From Ustilago trichophora (Eukaryota > Basidiomycota > Ustilaginomycetes > Ustilaginales > Ustilaginaceae): a stretch of DNA of 64,000 bases. This document shows positions 8,994 through 19,805 of this stretch, one piece after another. Each line of letters begins with the position of its first letter. Position 1 is the stretch's first letter. The stretch is from contig OOIN01000032.1 of the NCBI GenBank assembly GCA_900323505.1, forward strand, positions 124,001 through 188,000. The letters are read 5' to 3'. A program made the translations under genes and the position numbers. The notes beneath the pieces were generated by a model that was not told the DNA's origin, searched no databases, and worked only from the letters and a program-made list of their open reading frames with translations.

Positions 8994-10808
8994 ATGCGGT
9001 CAAAAAGAGTCCAAAACCCAACACGGAGAGGGAGAGGAGGTAACGATGACCAACGAGCAACATCAAGAGCATCGAATCAACCGAGCAACACCATCGATCC
9101 GCCAGAAAGCTCGCCTTTGAGCTCACTCGGAGCCAGCTCACCTTCCGCTCGCAGCTCGGAGTCAATGGTCAGCAACATCGCCGAGCAAGACATACGAGAA
9201 GCAGCAGCGTTCTTCGAGTCGATGCCCGAGGTCGCTCCAAGAGCGACTTTGATCCCTGCTGATGACACTGGCGCGCAACCTTTGGCCGAGAGCAGTCAGA
9301 ACGACATGACCAATAGATTGGTCAGCGTATCCAACAGTCAGGACACTGGGCAAACAGATCTGGGTTTGCGCGAACAGCTCCACCGTCTCCAACAGCAGGT
9401 CAACACGATCGAAGAGAAGCTTGCCGACAGCCAAGCTGAAAGGCACGCCATGGTTGAAACCCTGCACTGGCAAGATGCGCTACTCAAGCGCATTAGCCCA
9501 GCTGCAATCCAGACCGCCACCGCCAACAAGCCCTCCTTGCCTCCCCTGCATCCGCAGCGCAAGGGCGGAGGAGGCACCAAGCCAAACAAGGAACTCCAAG
9601 GACCCTTTCGGAAAGAGCTTCGAAAGCGAATGGGCCTTGGGAAGAAGGATCCATTGCCACCATTCGAAGCTTCACCCCCAACCTTTCTCGGTGCTCCTGT
9701 CTTGCAAATCGACTGGTCAAAGTCGGCGACGGCCTATACTGGGCTCGTCATCGACATCATTGCCGATCTTGCCGGCAAAGATCCATCTATCCAGAGACGA
9801 ATCGAAGACCTGCGTCGAGACGGCAATGAGGGGCTACCCGAATCTGCTGTTGATATCTGCCTTGCCTCCCTTCAACAGATGATGAAGGATTGGCGCACGC
9901 AGCAACGCGACGCCAGCAACCCCGACCGCAAACTTGCCAGAGATGCCCGCCAAAGGAGAATAAACCGAGTCAAGAAGAAGTGCGATAAACGCACTGCTGT
10001 CCTAACTCGTGATGAAGCTCTGTGGCGCCAGTACCACCACACCAACTTCGCCATCCCAGAGGCGGCTAGTGCAGAGGTGACTGATGCCGAGGCAGCTGAT
10101 GCGGCGAACAACGAGACCTTGAATCCGACGAGCAACGAGACCGAAACGGACCAAAACGAGTCGAGCCTTCAACTTACCGATCGTCTTGCAGGTCTTGGCG
10201 GTGGTGCGAGCGGTGGCGGCGGTGCTGGTGGTGCTAGTGGTGTCGGTGGTACCTGTGGGAGCGCAAGTCGGCCTCGAGCAATGCACAAGGCTGCTCCCTG
10301 CTGGAGATCGCTCGAATTGCATCAGGCGCTGGAGCAGATAGACAAGAGGAGGGAAGCAAATTTGTCAGCACAGGTTCTACCATCAAGCCAAGTACGAGAA
10401 AGGCTTGGACCCTCGCCCGTCACTTATCCTCCCCTCGATTCCCAAGTCGAGCCGTTGCCGAGCTCCATCGAACGCTGGATGGTCAGCCTTGAGTTTGCGA
10501 GACTGTTCCCAACAGCGGTCCCGGACGTCTCGCGCAACACCATCCTTCCCGAATCCAGCAGCTCGACCATCCTCGATGCAGAGCAATGGGGCCAGCACCC
10601 GCCCTATCCTGTCCATCGCGCCTTGTCCCAAAGCGAAGGCTCCAACCTCTTCCTTGGGACCCAAGACCGCAATCCAGACAAGGGCAAAGCTGGCCACCAC
10701 GATGCAGACGACGACTTTGTGCACTCAGGCCGCGGCGAAGAGCGCTTGGCCGAGGCTGGCTCCAGCAGCCATCCAGCCCAAGTGCGTCGTCGCCGTCATC
10801 GTCGTTGA
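8994..10808 (+). CDS. Transposon ORF1, 604-aa protein of unknown function
   Basis: Uninterrupted ORF from ATG 8994 (MRSKRVQNPTRRGRG). Visible features: a basic, disordered N-terminus; a coiled coil at about 124-165 (LREQLHRLQQQVNTIEEKLA); a Lys/Arg-rich stretch (FRKELRKRMGLGKKD); a folded-looking middle with WSKSATAYTGLVIDIIADLA; a second basic cluster (RRINRVKKKCDKRT); a Gly-rich linker; and an acidic/basic tail ending RRRRHRR. No catalytic motif was recognised. It lies inside the transposon, on the same strand as the transposase and upstream of it. By position and composition it could be the DNA-binding helper (TnpA analogue) that recognises the subterminal repeats; this is inference only. 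Unlike the transposase frame it has no stop codons. Confidence 0.65.
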   Translation: MRSKRVQNPTRRGRGGNDDQRATSRASNQPSNTIDPPESSPLSSLGASSPSARSSESMVSNIAEQDIREAAAFFESMPEVAPRATLIPADDTGAQPLAESSQNDMTNRLVSVSNSQDTGQTDLGLREQLHRLQQQVNTIEEKLADSQAERHAMVETLHWQDALLKRISPAAIQTATANKPSLPPLHPQRKGGGGTKPNKELQGPFRKELRKRMGLGKKDPLPPFEASPPTFLGAPVLQIDWSKSATAYTGLVIDIIADLAGKDPSIQRRIEDLRRDGNEGLPESAVDICLASLQQMMKDWRTQQRDASNPDRKLARDARQRRINRVKKKCDKRTAVLTRDEALWRQYHHTNFAIPEAASAEVTDAEAADAANNETLNPTSNETETDQNESSLQLTDRLAGLGGGASGGGGAGGASGVGGTCGSASRPRAMHKAAPCWRSLELHQALEQIDKRREANLSAQVLPSSQVRERLGPSPVTYPPLDSQVEPLPSSIERWMVSLEFARLFPTAVPDVSRNTILPESSSSTILDAEQWGQHPPYPVHRALSQSEGSNLFLGTQDRNPDKGKAGHHDADDDFVHSGRGEERLAEAGSSSHPAQVRRRRHRR

Positions 10809-12665
10809 TGCATTCCCAACCAAGTCACGAGCCTAATGTATGTACTTACTTTGAAATCCGTGAATCGAATCGAATTTGCTCGAGTTGCGCCCAGTACGTG
10901 TCTCCGTTGAGCCGTGGTTGGAGGCGCCCAGTGGCGAACCGAGGGAAGAAAGCCTGATCCTTGTCAAACCGAGGGCAAGAGGCATGATGGTCGTGAAGAG
11001 AAGTGAGAGGTAGCTGAGAGGTAAGCTTCATCCGTCACGTCAAGTCTCAGTGAATGACGGCGCAGTGATTACATAATGCTCATCTCGAAAAAAAACTCAG
11101 CTTTTTTTTTTGACTCAGCCAAGTTTGCACGACCGTGCACATTACCTTCACCGACCTCATCATCAACCACCACCACCACCACCACCACCACCACGACTAC
11201 CACCACCACCACGACTACCACGACTACCACCGCTACGATCACCACACCATCCGCTCTTCTTCACATCATCAATGCGCGGTGCGGACCGCCATCTTCCATG
11301 GATCGAGCCTTCAATGGATATTCACGATACGCCTCTGCCACGATCTTGTGCCAAGCGGGTTTCTTTGGTAGCTCACTGCTTCACGACCGCCCATTCGCAT
11401 ACATCAACGCTTCAAGACTTCTTCAAGACTTGGTCGAACGCTTCAAGACTTCGAACGCCTCAATGCTTGGTCGCGATCCGCCTCTGCCACGATCTTGTGC
11501 CAAGCGGTTTTTTTTGGATCTCACTGCTTCACAACGGCCCATTCCCATCCATCAACGCTTCAAGACTTGGTCGCCATCCAAACAGGTAAGCCCACTCCAC
11601 CGTCCGGCCAAGAACAGACCTGCCTGCCAGGCGGGGATATCAAATCGACGGTGCTCCTGGTCTGTTAGTGCTGGCACTCTCAGACGAGCCAACCTCACCT
11701 TCTTAGGTGATGATTTGCTCTACCCTGCGTCTGATCGAGGCAACTGTACCTTGGCCGGTCGGACGGAAGGCAACCCTGTTTGCTAGCTTTCTTCTTTCAT
11801 TCTTCCCGGTCCTGGCGCCCTCGCTCGCTGCTCGTCCCACGACTCAAGCGTTTCTTCCCTTGGCTCTCGCCATCTCTGCCAGTCCGTGGCTTCCCTCTGC
11901 TGCGCTTGCAGCCGTCTGTCCCTTGCCGCCTTGCGTACTCGGCCACGCAACACAGACCGTCCCATTGATCTAGGACGTTAAAGATCTCTCGACGCTCACG
12001 CGAGACTCTCCCTGCTCACGAGCAGCCGTCACTCGTTGCCCAGTCAAGCCTGGCAGTGACCGTCTCATTTAATCCAGGGACGTAAAAGACATCCTCGTTT
12101 AGGTGCACGCCCTGGCGAGGACAGCCCAGGATAGGAGAACACTTCTCCGCCTCAGGCTCAACAAGGCTCCTACCCTTTCGGCGGAGTGACAACCCCCCGG
12201 TCTGACAAACCGGAAGGCCTTCGTAGGGCTGTTGCTGTGGGCGTGCAGCTTCTTGGGGGTTCAAGCAGTCCTACTTTCTCTCTCCTTCCGACGTGCTGGC
12301 TTGCCGCCGTCAACGACTTGTGCATCTTACGCCGTGGCCCTACTCAAGCCCCGTAAGCTCTCCACCGTCGTCCCCCCCCCCTCTTTCCTCCACCGGATCC
12401 CAGCATCGTTGGACGACCGGCGACGTCCACTGACCGTCGACAGCAACTTCTCGGCATTAAGCATTCTGTGCTCTTGCCGTGGTGTCTGCAGTCTTCCAGT
12501 CACGTTGTCGTGACTCCTCCGTTTGCTCGGTGGAGCACCCACAGGCACCTCGCTGTGCATTTGTTGTTGCTTTCTTTCTTTCGCCACTGCCGCCGCCGCC
12601 ACCACCACCACCACCACCACTCAAATCAGCTCTTCGACTCTCTCGCCGTCCTTGACACCTCTACA
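10809..12665. other. Non-coding stretch of the transposon between ORF1 and transposase
   Basis: 1.86 kb without a credible gene. It contains CAC/ACGACTACC triplet-type low complexity (about 11168-11235), a direct repeat (11330-11568), CT-rich sequence, and a CCG/CCA run (about 12588-12621) just before the transposase start. It may hold the transposase promoter or upstream non-coding exons. The overlapping open frames here are low-complexity translations and were not accepted. Confidence 0.5.
11330..11568 (+). repeat. About 90-bp imperfect direct repeat, two copies
   Basis: Copies at about 11330-11420 and 11480-11568 share CGCCTCTGCCACGATCTTGT, CTCACTGCTTCAC and ATCAACGCTTCAAGACTT blocks. The spacer contains further CTTCAAGACTT units. 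Confidence 0.8.
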
Positions 12666-15600
12666 ATGCACAATCTGTCACCTAGCAGGTCGGGCCACAA
12701 GCCCAGGCTATGCAGGTGTGAAGACTGTGGCGAGGACGGCAGAGTCTTTTCCTACGAGCAATGGCGGTGGCATCAGACTCAAGCACAACGTCGCACAGCA
12801 AGCACGGCCTCTAGGGCAGTCGAGTCTCGAGCTGTTTCAGCCACAGCAGCAGCAGCGGCAACCTCAACGTCACCTTCAGCATCCTTGCCCATCTTTCTCC
12901 CACTTTCTCCGGCTCAGCTCGCTCAGTCAGAGCCTGATCCTCAAGCGGAGCGATGGAAGAGGCAGCGCCTAGGCGATTCCACATCTGCCGAAGCCGATCC
13001 TGACGATGCGCTGCTTGCTTGCCACTCAGACGATGGTGAGGCGGATCAGGAGGCCGAAGACGGTGACGCTGACAACAGCGACACACTGCCTCCTTTTCCA
13101 GACTTGCCTGACGCTGTGAGCAGCCTCGACGACACAGACATCGCAAGCATCGACAAACCAGACGCACTCAATGCCAACGACGCTGCCTCCGCCTCCATCG
13201 AAGACACCTCTTCTGTCTCTTCACAGGCTAGCCGTTTCTCCCTTGTGCGTGCTCTGTTACTCGATTCAAACGCAGGCCACTTCGACCACACCATTGAGTC
13301 CGTGGAACAGACCATTGCAGACCCACTGCAGCAGCAGCGTGGCCGCTTTGCGATGGTCAACTACATCTTTGTCATGTACCTCATGACGTTCCACGGACTA
13401 TCAAACACGGTGGCAACACTTTACCTTTCTTTTGTGTTGCATGTCTTGAGTCGCTTTTGCGCCTTCGTTGTCGATGCCAATGTTCCAACTTGCACTGCCC
13501 CTGCTTGCCCGCCGCCTCCTCAGTCACCGTCCCAGCCCTCGCCACCGCCACCAGCTTCGGTGCACAGAGCTCACGATTCATTGTCACAGGCAAGTCTTCA
13601 ATCACAAGCCTCTGATGACTTTGTTTCTAGCTCTCTGGGCCGAGAAAGGGAACATTTGTCTTCGTCACAGCTGCTGCCCCCGCCGCTATCGATGCTCGTA
13701 ACTCCTGCGTCGGTGCGACGACGGCTTGGCATGCACAGCGACTTTGACCAGTACCTTGTCTGTCCCCACTGCGGTGAGCTGACGCTGTGGAACGGTACTG
13801 ACCCTCCCAGGGCTCGATCTATCCGATGCGCTTGCGGTGCTCAGCTTCTACACAACCATACCCACCGTCCACTTCAGCTGTACTGCCATCGCACGTTGGA
13901 ATCTATCTTCTCCGACGTGCTGATGGATCCCAAGTACTACAACTCGCTGAGGGACTGGGTGGTCGTGCTTGAACAAGCATCAGCTCCTATGTCTATTCCT
14001 TCCGACTCTTCCAGCGCCGCCACCGCCACCCCTCATCGAGTCGACTCCACACACAACCGTGGGACTTCGACTCATCGGCGGCGCTATGGCGAGATCATCA
14101 CTGGGCCAGCTTGGCTGGAAGACTGTGATAGCGGCGCAGAGGAATGTTGACGTCGATGCCACCACGATCACACGCCTTTCGTCGCTGCCGGCCTGAACCT
14201 TAAGATTACACTCTCTGTAGACTGGTTCGGCCCGCAAAAGGGCAAGTTTCACGAGTGGCATTCGACAGGGGCTATACTGCTGAGGATCGATAATCTGCCT
14301 GCACGACTCACGACTCACGACCGGCGCTGCCTTGGCACACATCTTGTCGGCTTGCTGCCTGGCCCAAGGGAGTCGTCGGCAACAAGGCTACAAAAGTTCC
14401 TGGACCTCATTGTCGACGAGCTTCTGGACTTCGATCTTCGCGGCAAGACCATCAAGACATATGCCCAACCTGAAGGCGAGCTCGTCAAAGCGCGTCTCAA
14501 TCTTGTCGTCGCCGACACTCCTGCTAGGGCAAAGGTGGCTGGGTTCGCCCTTAAGTACAGAAAAGGCACCATCTGCGCCTATTGCCCCAAGCAAGGAGAG
14601 AAGCTCGGCCTGACGGATCAAGAAGAGGTCGGCGGTAGCAGCTTGGTCGACAGAATGCGTCGCAGGACCGCAGAACTCAGGACGGCGGCAGGCTTTTGAC
14701 CGGTGGCCATCGACAGGCTCCCTTACTTCAACGCCGTCGATAGCTGCCCACCAGACATCATGCACGCTGTACACCTCGGCTTGTGCAAACGCTTCTGGCA
14801 TCGCTTCTTGATCGAGCAATGCGACGAGATCGGGAAGCGTTTGCCAGAAGCACAGTCTGTTATCGCCAATGCCATGCTCCCAACCAGTGTCCAAGGTCCG
14901 AACAAGCAGATCGGCAGCAAGAGCGGTGGAAATCCGACCGCAGAGCAGTGGGAGGTGCTATTCAGAGTACTGCTGCCTTTCGTTCTGATGCAGCTCTGGA
15001 GCACCTCCCTCTCTGGCCACGAGGACGAAGCGCTCATCTTCTCACTCGCAATGCGCGGAGCTCAAGACCAGGCGCTTCCTACTGCTAGCATCAACGTCGG
15101 TCTAGACATTGATGCTGACGAAGACAACGCTGAGCCTCGAGCTGCTAACGACGCAGGGAATCGCCGGCTTCTTGCCGGGCAGAAGCGTGTCAGGAACGTG
15201 TTTCGGTCAGCCATGCTTCTCTGCAGCGTTGTGGAGCTTCTTGCCGGTGATCTCGATGGCGATGATGTGGACATGCTTGACAACTACATCCACAAGTATA
15301 ACCGTAGTCAGAGTCAGCTCCTGGGACCTGGGTGGCTAACGTTTAACAACCACAACGTTACCCACCTCCCACACTTCATTCGACGCTTCGGATCACCTCG
15401 GCACTTCTCGTCGTTGCCCTTTGAGCGCTTCAATGGCTTGATGGGCACCATACCAACCAGCGGGCATAAGGGCGGTGTGCTGGAGGCGACGATCATGCGC
15501 AATGCCTCTCAGAGACTCGAACTGCGACGGCTATTGGCGAAGAGTGATGTTCCCTTCTTCGAGACTAGGCTCCTTCAGTCGATTGAGGGCCATCACCCCT

Positions 15601-16283
15601 CCGACTTGTCGACCTTAGACACTCGTCTAAAGAAGAAGCAGCTCGACAACACCACGTTTGGTCTGCTCTTGGACCATCTCAATCGCCGTGTTGCCACCTC
15701 TGTCGAACCAAGCTCTGCCGCAGACAGCAATGCCAACGCCAACGACAGTGGCCGATCTCAGGCCAACAACGCTTCTGCATCACTGCCCCGTTATACACCA
15801 TACTGGGACACGAGGGCATCAAGCAATGTTGCACGCCTCAACACCCAAGCAGAGTTCATACGCACGGCCACCTTGGAGAAAGCCCCCAATGTTGTTGACA
15901 CTATCAAAGTCGGTGGTATTGGACAAGGTGGTCGTGACAACCGACGCAACTGCTGGTGTCTGGTGATGGTGGACGGCGTGCTGAGGGCGGCGAAGATCCT
16001 GTGGATCTTCAACAAGGCAATACGGCTGTCCTCTGCTGCGCTGGATGTAACACCACAGTGGTTCATGCATGTACGGCTGCTGCCCGAGGTCTCATTGGAG
16101 GTACTTGGTCCACGACATCCGTGTCAATCGCTCCTCGACGGCATGGGCATTCGTCTGGCCATTGACAATGGCGGAGAGTATGGCGAGGAGGTTGTGGTCA
16201 ACCTGGATAGCTTCAAGTCTCAGCTCGCAGTTGTGCCCTTTCACACACAGGGTCAACGCTTGCTTGGATTGAAGACTCTTTGA
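12666..16283 (+). pseudogene. EnSpm/CACTA (Tnp2, Plavaka-like) transposase frame with two in-frame TGA codons
   Basis: A single frame runs from ATG 12666 (MHNLSPSRSGHKPRLC) to the TGA ending at 16283, about 1205 codons, interrupted only by TGA at 14148-14150 and 14697-14699. Near the N-terminus is a CxCxxC...H motif (C16, C18, C21) of the type found in basidiomycete Tnp2 proteins. A second CPHCG...CACG zinc-ribbon-like pair starts near residue 366. Directly after the first TGA comes ITLSVDWFGPQKGKFHEWHS, the conserved first-Asp region of Tnp2 transposases. After the second TGA come LPYFNAVDSC, DIMHAVHLGL and later HLPHFIRRFGSPRHFSSLPF with ERFNG, also canonical. Because homology continues through both stops in one frame, they are either nonsense mutations (each is one C-to-T step from CGA) or leaky codons. 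Both are followed by C. Confidence 0.85.
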
Positions 16284-16597
16284 TGCTTGTAGGGTAGGAT
16301 GAAGCAAGTCCGGCTTCATAAGCCGGTGTGATCATACAGAGTTGTGACGATAAAGAGGCATCTGCTTGCTCACGACGCGACACTGTTGGACGGATGACAG
16401 AGGCACAATTGCGTTGACGAGGAGCTTCTGCAACTTTGCTCTCCTCGTCGTCGTTTCCGCAGCTTCTCCTCTTCTTGCACCACCATATATAGACATTCTC
16501 CTCATCTTACCACCTCCCTCACCATCCACCACCTCCGCTCCTACTTCTCCACTGCGACCTTCGTCGCATCCTCATCCGCTCCTCCAATCGCAGCATC
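16284..16597. other. Spacer between transposase and 250-aa ORF
   Basis: 314 bp, CT-rich towards the right end, probably the promoter and leader of the 250-aa ORF. It contains a TATATA-like sequence near 16484-16491. No RNA gene or clear repeat was seen. Confidence 0.4.
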
Positions 16598-17350
16598 ATG
16601 CCTGCGATCGTGCACAGCGCTAGGATGCTCAACGCCATCAAGACTCTCTGGACCCTTACTGTCGTAGCACTTTACGCGATGCGCAACACCACTGCTTCGT
16701 CCGTTTCCGCCTTCTCCACTGCCGTTTCCGCCTTCTCCAACGCCGCAACCACCTTCTCCAACGCCGCAACCTCATACTTCTCCAACGCCGCAACCGCCTT
16801 CTCCAACGCCGCAACCTCATACTTCTCCAACGGGTGGATCTTCGGCCTGCACATTGCGCACAACTGCTTCATCTTCGGCATGCAGAACCTCTCATTCACG
16901 GTGTTCACGTTGGCCATTGCTCTGACCCTTGTCGGGCTTGCCTGGAACGATCTCAGCATGCGGAACATCACGAGTCTGGCTACCATTGCCTTCAAGTCGG
17001 TTCGGACGATCCTGGCGGCCTCCCTCTCCTACGTCCTCAAGCTGCGCAGCCTGGCCAACATGCGGATGTTTCTTGGTGTATCCAGCATCATCGCCTTCAA
17101 GTCGGCTTGGATCCTTGCTGCCACCTGGTTGTACAAGATGCGGAACAAATTCTCGATGCAGGTCGAGCTCTGTCCCTCCAGCAACTACTGTATGACACTC
17201 GAGATCAAGCACGGCCCCTCTGGCTTCACTGCTACGGCCATCTTACACTCCTCGACCAGCGCTCTGCCCACCGATGGCATTGTGCGCCTTGCTACCATGG
17301 ACCTGACAAACGATAACAAGATCTCGCTCATGATCCGGCGCCAGCTTTGA
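16598..17350 (+). CDS. Transposon ORF, 250-aa hydrophobic protein with FSNAAT repeats
   Basis: ORF from ATG 16598 (MPAIVHSARMLNAIKTLW) to 17350, 240 bp before the right TIR. The N-terminal third holds about six tandem Phe-Ser-Asn-Ala-Ala-Thr units encoded by a CTTCTCCAACGCCGCAAC DNA repeat. Several hydrophobic segments follow (LIHGVHV-free frame; for example FTVFTLAIALTLVGLAW and IAFKSAWILAATWLYKM), with an internal duplication of IAFKS-type segments, then a soluble tail ending LMIRRQL. No known family was recognised. It could be a membrane-associated cargo protein or a decayed captured gene. Codon use is GC-rich like the rest of the element, and there is no stop or frameshift. Whether it is expressed is unknown. 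Confidence 0.5.
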   Translation: MPAIVHSARMLNAIKTLWTLTVVALYAMRNTTASSVSAFSTAVSAFSNAATTFSNAATSYFSNAATAFSNAATSYFSNGWIFGLHIAHNCFIFGMQNLSFTVFTLAIALTLVGLAWNDLSMRNITSLATIAFKSVRTILAASLSYVLKLRSLANMRMFLGVSSIIAFKSAWILAATWLYKMRNKFSMQVELCPSSNYCMTLEIKHGPSGFTATAILHSSTSALPTDGIVRLATMDLTNDNKISLMIRRQL

Positions 17351-17591
17351 TCTTTGGTCAGATGCTTCTCAACGGCTTTGCCTCTTCTCGCTGCCCTCAA
17401 GTGCAATGTTGGTACCTTCCGCACCTCATACTCATGATTAATGATTGTAATTCATAATTCTCATACCACAAATGATCTTAACTGTATGATGCCGTCTGTG
17501 TTTGCGTGGTCAGATACAAGGGTAGAAATGCCAACTCGAAGCCACCCCTCGAAGCCACCCAGGGGGATGGCTACGCTGAAGAGCCACCTCG

Positions 17592-17654
17592 AAGCCACCT
17601 GGGGTGGCTCCGGGGGGTGGCTTCAAGGTGGATTTTTCCTTTTTTCAGGATATG
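17592..17654 (-). repeat. Right terminal inverted repeat of the 11.5-kb transposon
   Basis: Reverse complement begins CATATCCTGAAAAAAGGAAA and matches the left TIR at 60 of 63 positions. It is followed by AGT at 17655-17657. Additional AGCCACC/GGTGGCT units occur from about 17537 inward. Confidence 0.92.
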
Positions 17655-17889
17655 AGTTGTTGTTGTTGTTGTTGTTATTGAAAAATTCGTAATTTTATAC
17701 CAGTGGCCAGGGATGTTATACGGATGTGAAGAAGCGTTGCGATTTGTGATGCTGCTGGTGAGATTTGTCAGACGAATTTTGTACGGGTTAGGATTCAAGA
17801 TGGAGAGTTTTATGGTCTTTTGAGGGGAATTTGTTTGAGTCATCAACGATATTTTACATGTGTAGCAGGAGAGAATCTCTGTTCACCGT

Positions 17890-18957
17890 TCAATTGTGGT
17901 ACTTTTGACCGGTAATCAACTCGTAAGCCTCTTTGTACTTTTCCTCTGTCCTCTTGACCACGTCTTCGGGCAAAGTCACAGGTACACCCTGATCAGCAGC
18001 CTTATCCAAACCATTGGCCTTCAACCAATCCCTAACATACTGCTTATCAAAGCTATCCTGTCCTCTTCCGACCGCGTACTTCTCGGCACTCCAGAAACGA
18101 GAACTGTCAGGGGTGAGTACTTCATCGACCAAGATCATGTGGTTTTCGCCTACGATACCGAATTCGAACTTGGTATCGGCCAAGATGATTCCTCTCGATT
18201 TGGCGTGTGCGGCAGCTTTCGAGTAGAGTGCGACGGCAGCCGAGGACATGCGTTGGGCGAGATCTGCGCCGATGATATCGTTTACTTTATCGGGATGGAT
18301 GTTCTCATCGTGATCTCCCTGCTCGGCTTTGGTGGAAGGAGTGAAGAGCGGGCCATTGGGGATCTCTTGAGATTCTTCAAGACCAGCAGGTAGGGTGATA
18401 CCGTGGACGGTACCGGATCGTTTGTACTCGGCCCAACCGCTACCGGTGATATAGCCGCGAACGATGGCTTCAATGGGGAGGACTTTGGCTCGCTTGACGA
18501 GCATGGAGCGACCCTCGACTTGGTGTTTAACGGCGTTGAGCTTGGATTGGAGCTCAGAGGGGAATTGGGAGTATTCGGTGGCGATGATGTGGGACTCGAT
18601 GAGGGAAGGGGTTAGTAGGCCAAACCAAAAGGTGGAGAGGGCGTGGAGGAGTTTGCCCTTGTTGGGGATGCCCTGCGGATGTGCAAGACGCAACGATGCG
18701 ATGCGATGCGATGCGATGCGATGCATCAAAAGTAGATGGAAACAAAGTCAGCTTTTCGCTCTCCCCCATAACGGAGCAAGTCGATTACTTACGTTCTGAA
18801 GAATGATGTCAAAGGCCGAGATCCTGTCAGTAGCGACAAAGAGAATGGCACCTGCATGGGGGCCCTCGGTGAGGCCGGCATCGTAGACATCGCGGACCTT
18901 GCCCTTTGCGATGAGTTTGAGGGGCAGATCTGTGGATACGATTGCGTTTTGCGACAT
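17890..18957 (-). CDS. ADE1: Phosphoribosylaminoimidazole-succinocarboxamide synthase (SAICAR synthetase)
   Basis: Two exons: 18793-18957 (55 codons) and 17890-18672 (260 aa plus stop), 315 aa in total. The 120-bp intron has a GTAAGT donor and a CGCAG acceptor, phase 0. The enzyme condenses CAIR with aspartate using ATP in de novo purine synthesis, in the cytosol. Motifs: AKGKVRDVYD (17-26) nucleotide-binding loop, ATDRISAFD, GYITGSGWAEY, ADTKFEFG and DEVLTPDSSRFW, all hallmarks of the monofunctional fungal enzyme (yeast Ade1 is 306 aa). The splice restores DIILQN-GIPNKG, the expected continuous sequence. It is divergent from kinesin-6 and sits 235 bp from the transposon's right end, which lies beyond its 3' end. 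Confidence 0.96.
18694..18725. repeat. (GATGC)n pentamer run in the ADE1 intron
   Basis: About six GATGC units within the intron 18673-18792. Not coding in the spliced ADE1 product. Confidence 0.9.
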
Positions 18958-19805
18958 ATTTGACGGGGCGATCCTCTACACTTGAAGTTGTTTCGATGGT
19001 GTAAAAGGAAAAGGAAAAGGAAAAGATGTGGGGTGAGCGAGTCATTTGGTTCTTCCGTTTCCCTGCATGACAGAACAGCAATCTGTTTGTTTTTTCTCTC
19101 CAAAGAATTTATCTCGCGGTCTAACATCGATCCATACACGTGATCTCGGAGTAGGAACGTGTGCACAGAGGACGCGAACAAAGCTTGAGTAGCAGCAGCT
19201 GCTCGTGGGGTTTAGGTGAACAAGCATGCTTTAAAAGAGTGTTTTCCAAGGTCGAGCTTGTCGTTCTTGGGCAAGGAGCGTCGACGTCATGTGCTCTAGC
19301 AGCATTGCATTTTATACGCAGTTTCTGGGCTGCGCTGAGGCACAAAATACAACGCAACACTGCCAAAACAAAGAGCCTTGAAGATTGCAAGACACTGTAC
19401 GCAGACTCTATGCTTTGTTTGTGAGACTTGTGCTTTAATGCGAGATTGTACTGTCTGGTAGTGACGTTGAATGGGCTCGGCTTGGAACCATTAAAGATGT
19501 GGAGAGTAACAGAAAGAGGAGAACAACACTTGCACAGCACGCGCTCCAAACGCGCTCTTCAAAAAAAAAAAAAAGGGCTTTGCATCTGTGCGGCACTTGC
19601 GAAAAACACAGACACGCCAACTGCTGCTGCTCACCGTACAGCTTCGGCGCATCCGTTTCATTTGGCTCAGTTGTGCACTTTTCTCTCTTCATCCTCATCA
19701 TCTCTACTCTTTCATCATCATTCCAACAAACACAGCCCCGCCTTCCTTCAAGGGCTGGACAAGCCTTGCTCTTCATTTGCGCATCTGCGCATCACCAACG
19801 AAACA
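18958..19805. promoter_or_regulatory. Divergent promoter region ADE1 / kinesin-6
   Basis: 848 bp between the two start codons. It holds an AAAAGG repeat run next to the ADE1 start (about 19005-19024) and a poly-A run at 19561-19574. The open frame in front of the kinesin ATG is a leader extension without similarity to motors. Confidence 0.5.

Larger units (their letters stand above)
6160..17654. mobile_element. 11.5-kb EnSpm/CACTA-type (Plavaka-like) DNA transposon
   Basis: Bounded by 63-bp inverted repeats (6160-6222 and 17592-17654) that match at 60 of 63 positions, all three differences being transitions. The trinucleotide AGT flanks both ends (6157-6159 and 17655-17657); a 3-bp duplication is the rule for the CACTA/EnSpm superfamily. 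The termini read CATATCCTG rather than CACTA. Just inside each end are many copies of short palindromic units of the type AGCCACC/GGTGGCT, like the subterminal binding sites of CACTA elements. Neither end has a second TIR of its own nearby, so the two belong together. Contents: NST1-like fragment (-), a 604-aa ORF (+), transposase frame (+), a 250-aa ORF (+). The transposase frame contains two TGA codons, so autonomy is doubtful. Confidence 0.85.

Noticed and set aside
11076..11786. 236-codon ORF with poly-Thr run
   Set aside because: Translation of CAC/ACC low-complexity and direct repeats within the transposon's non-coding part.
14146..14204. Possible 59-nt intron that would remove the first TGA of the transposase
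   Set aside because: The donor would be GTTGAC, the length is not a multiple of three, and removal would break the downstream frame that carries the conserved DWFGP motif.
6159..17655. Idea that the two matching ends are separate MITE copies in opposite orientation
   Set aside because: Each end has only one terminus, pointing outward, with AGT outside both; neither has a partner TIR nearby.
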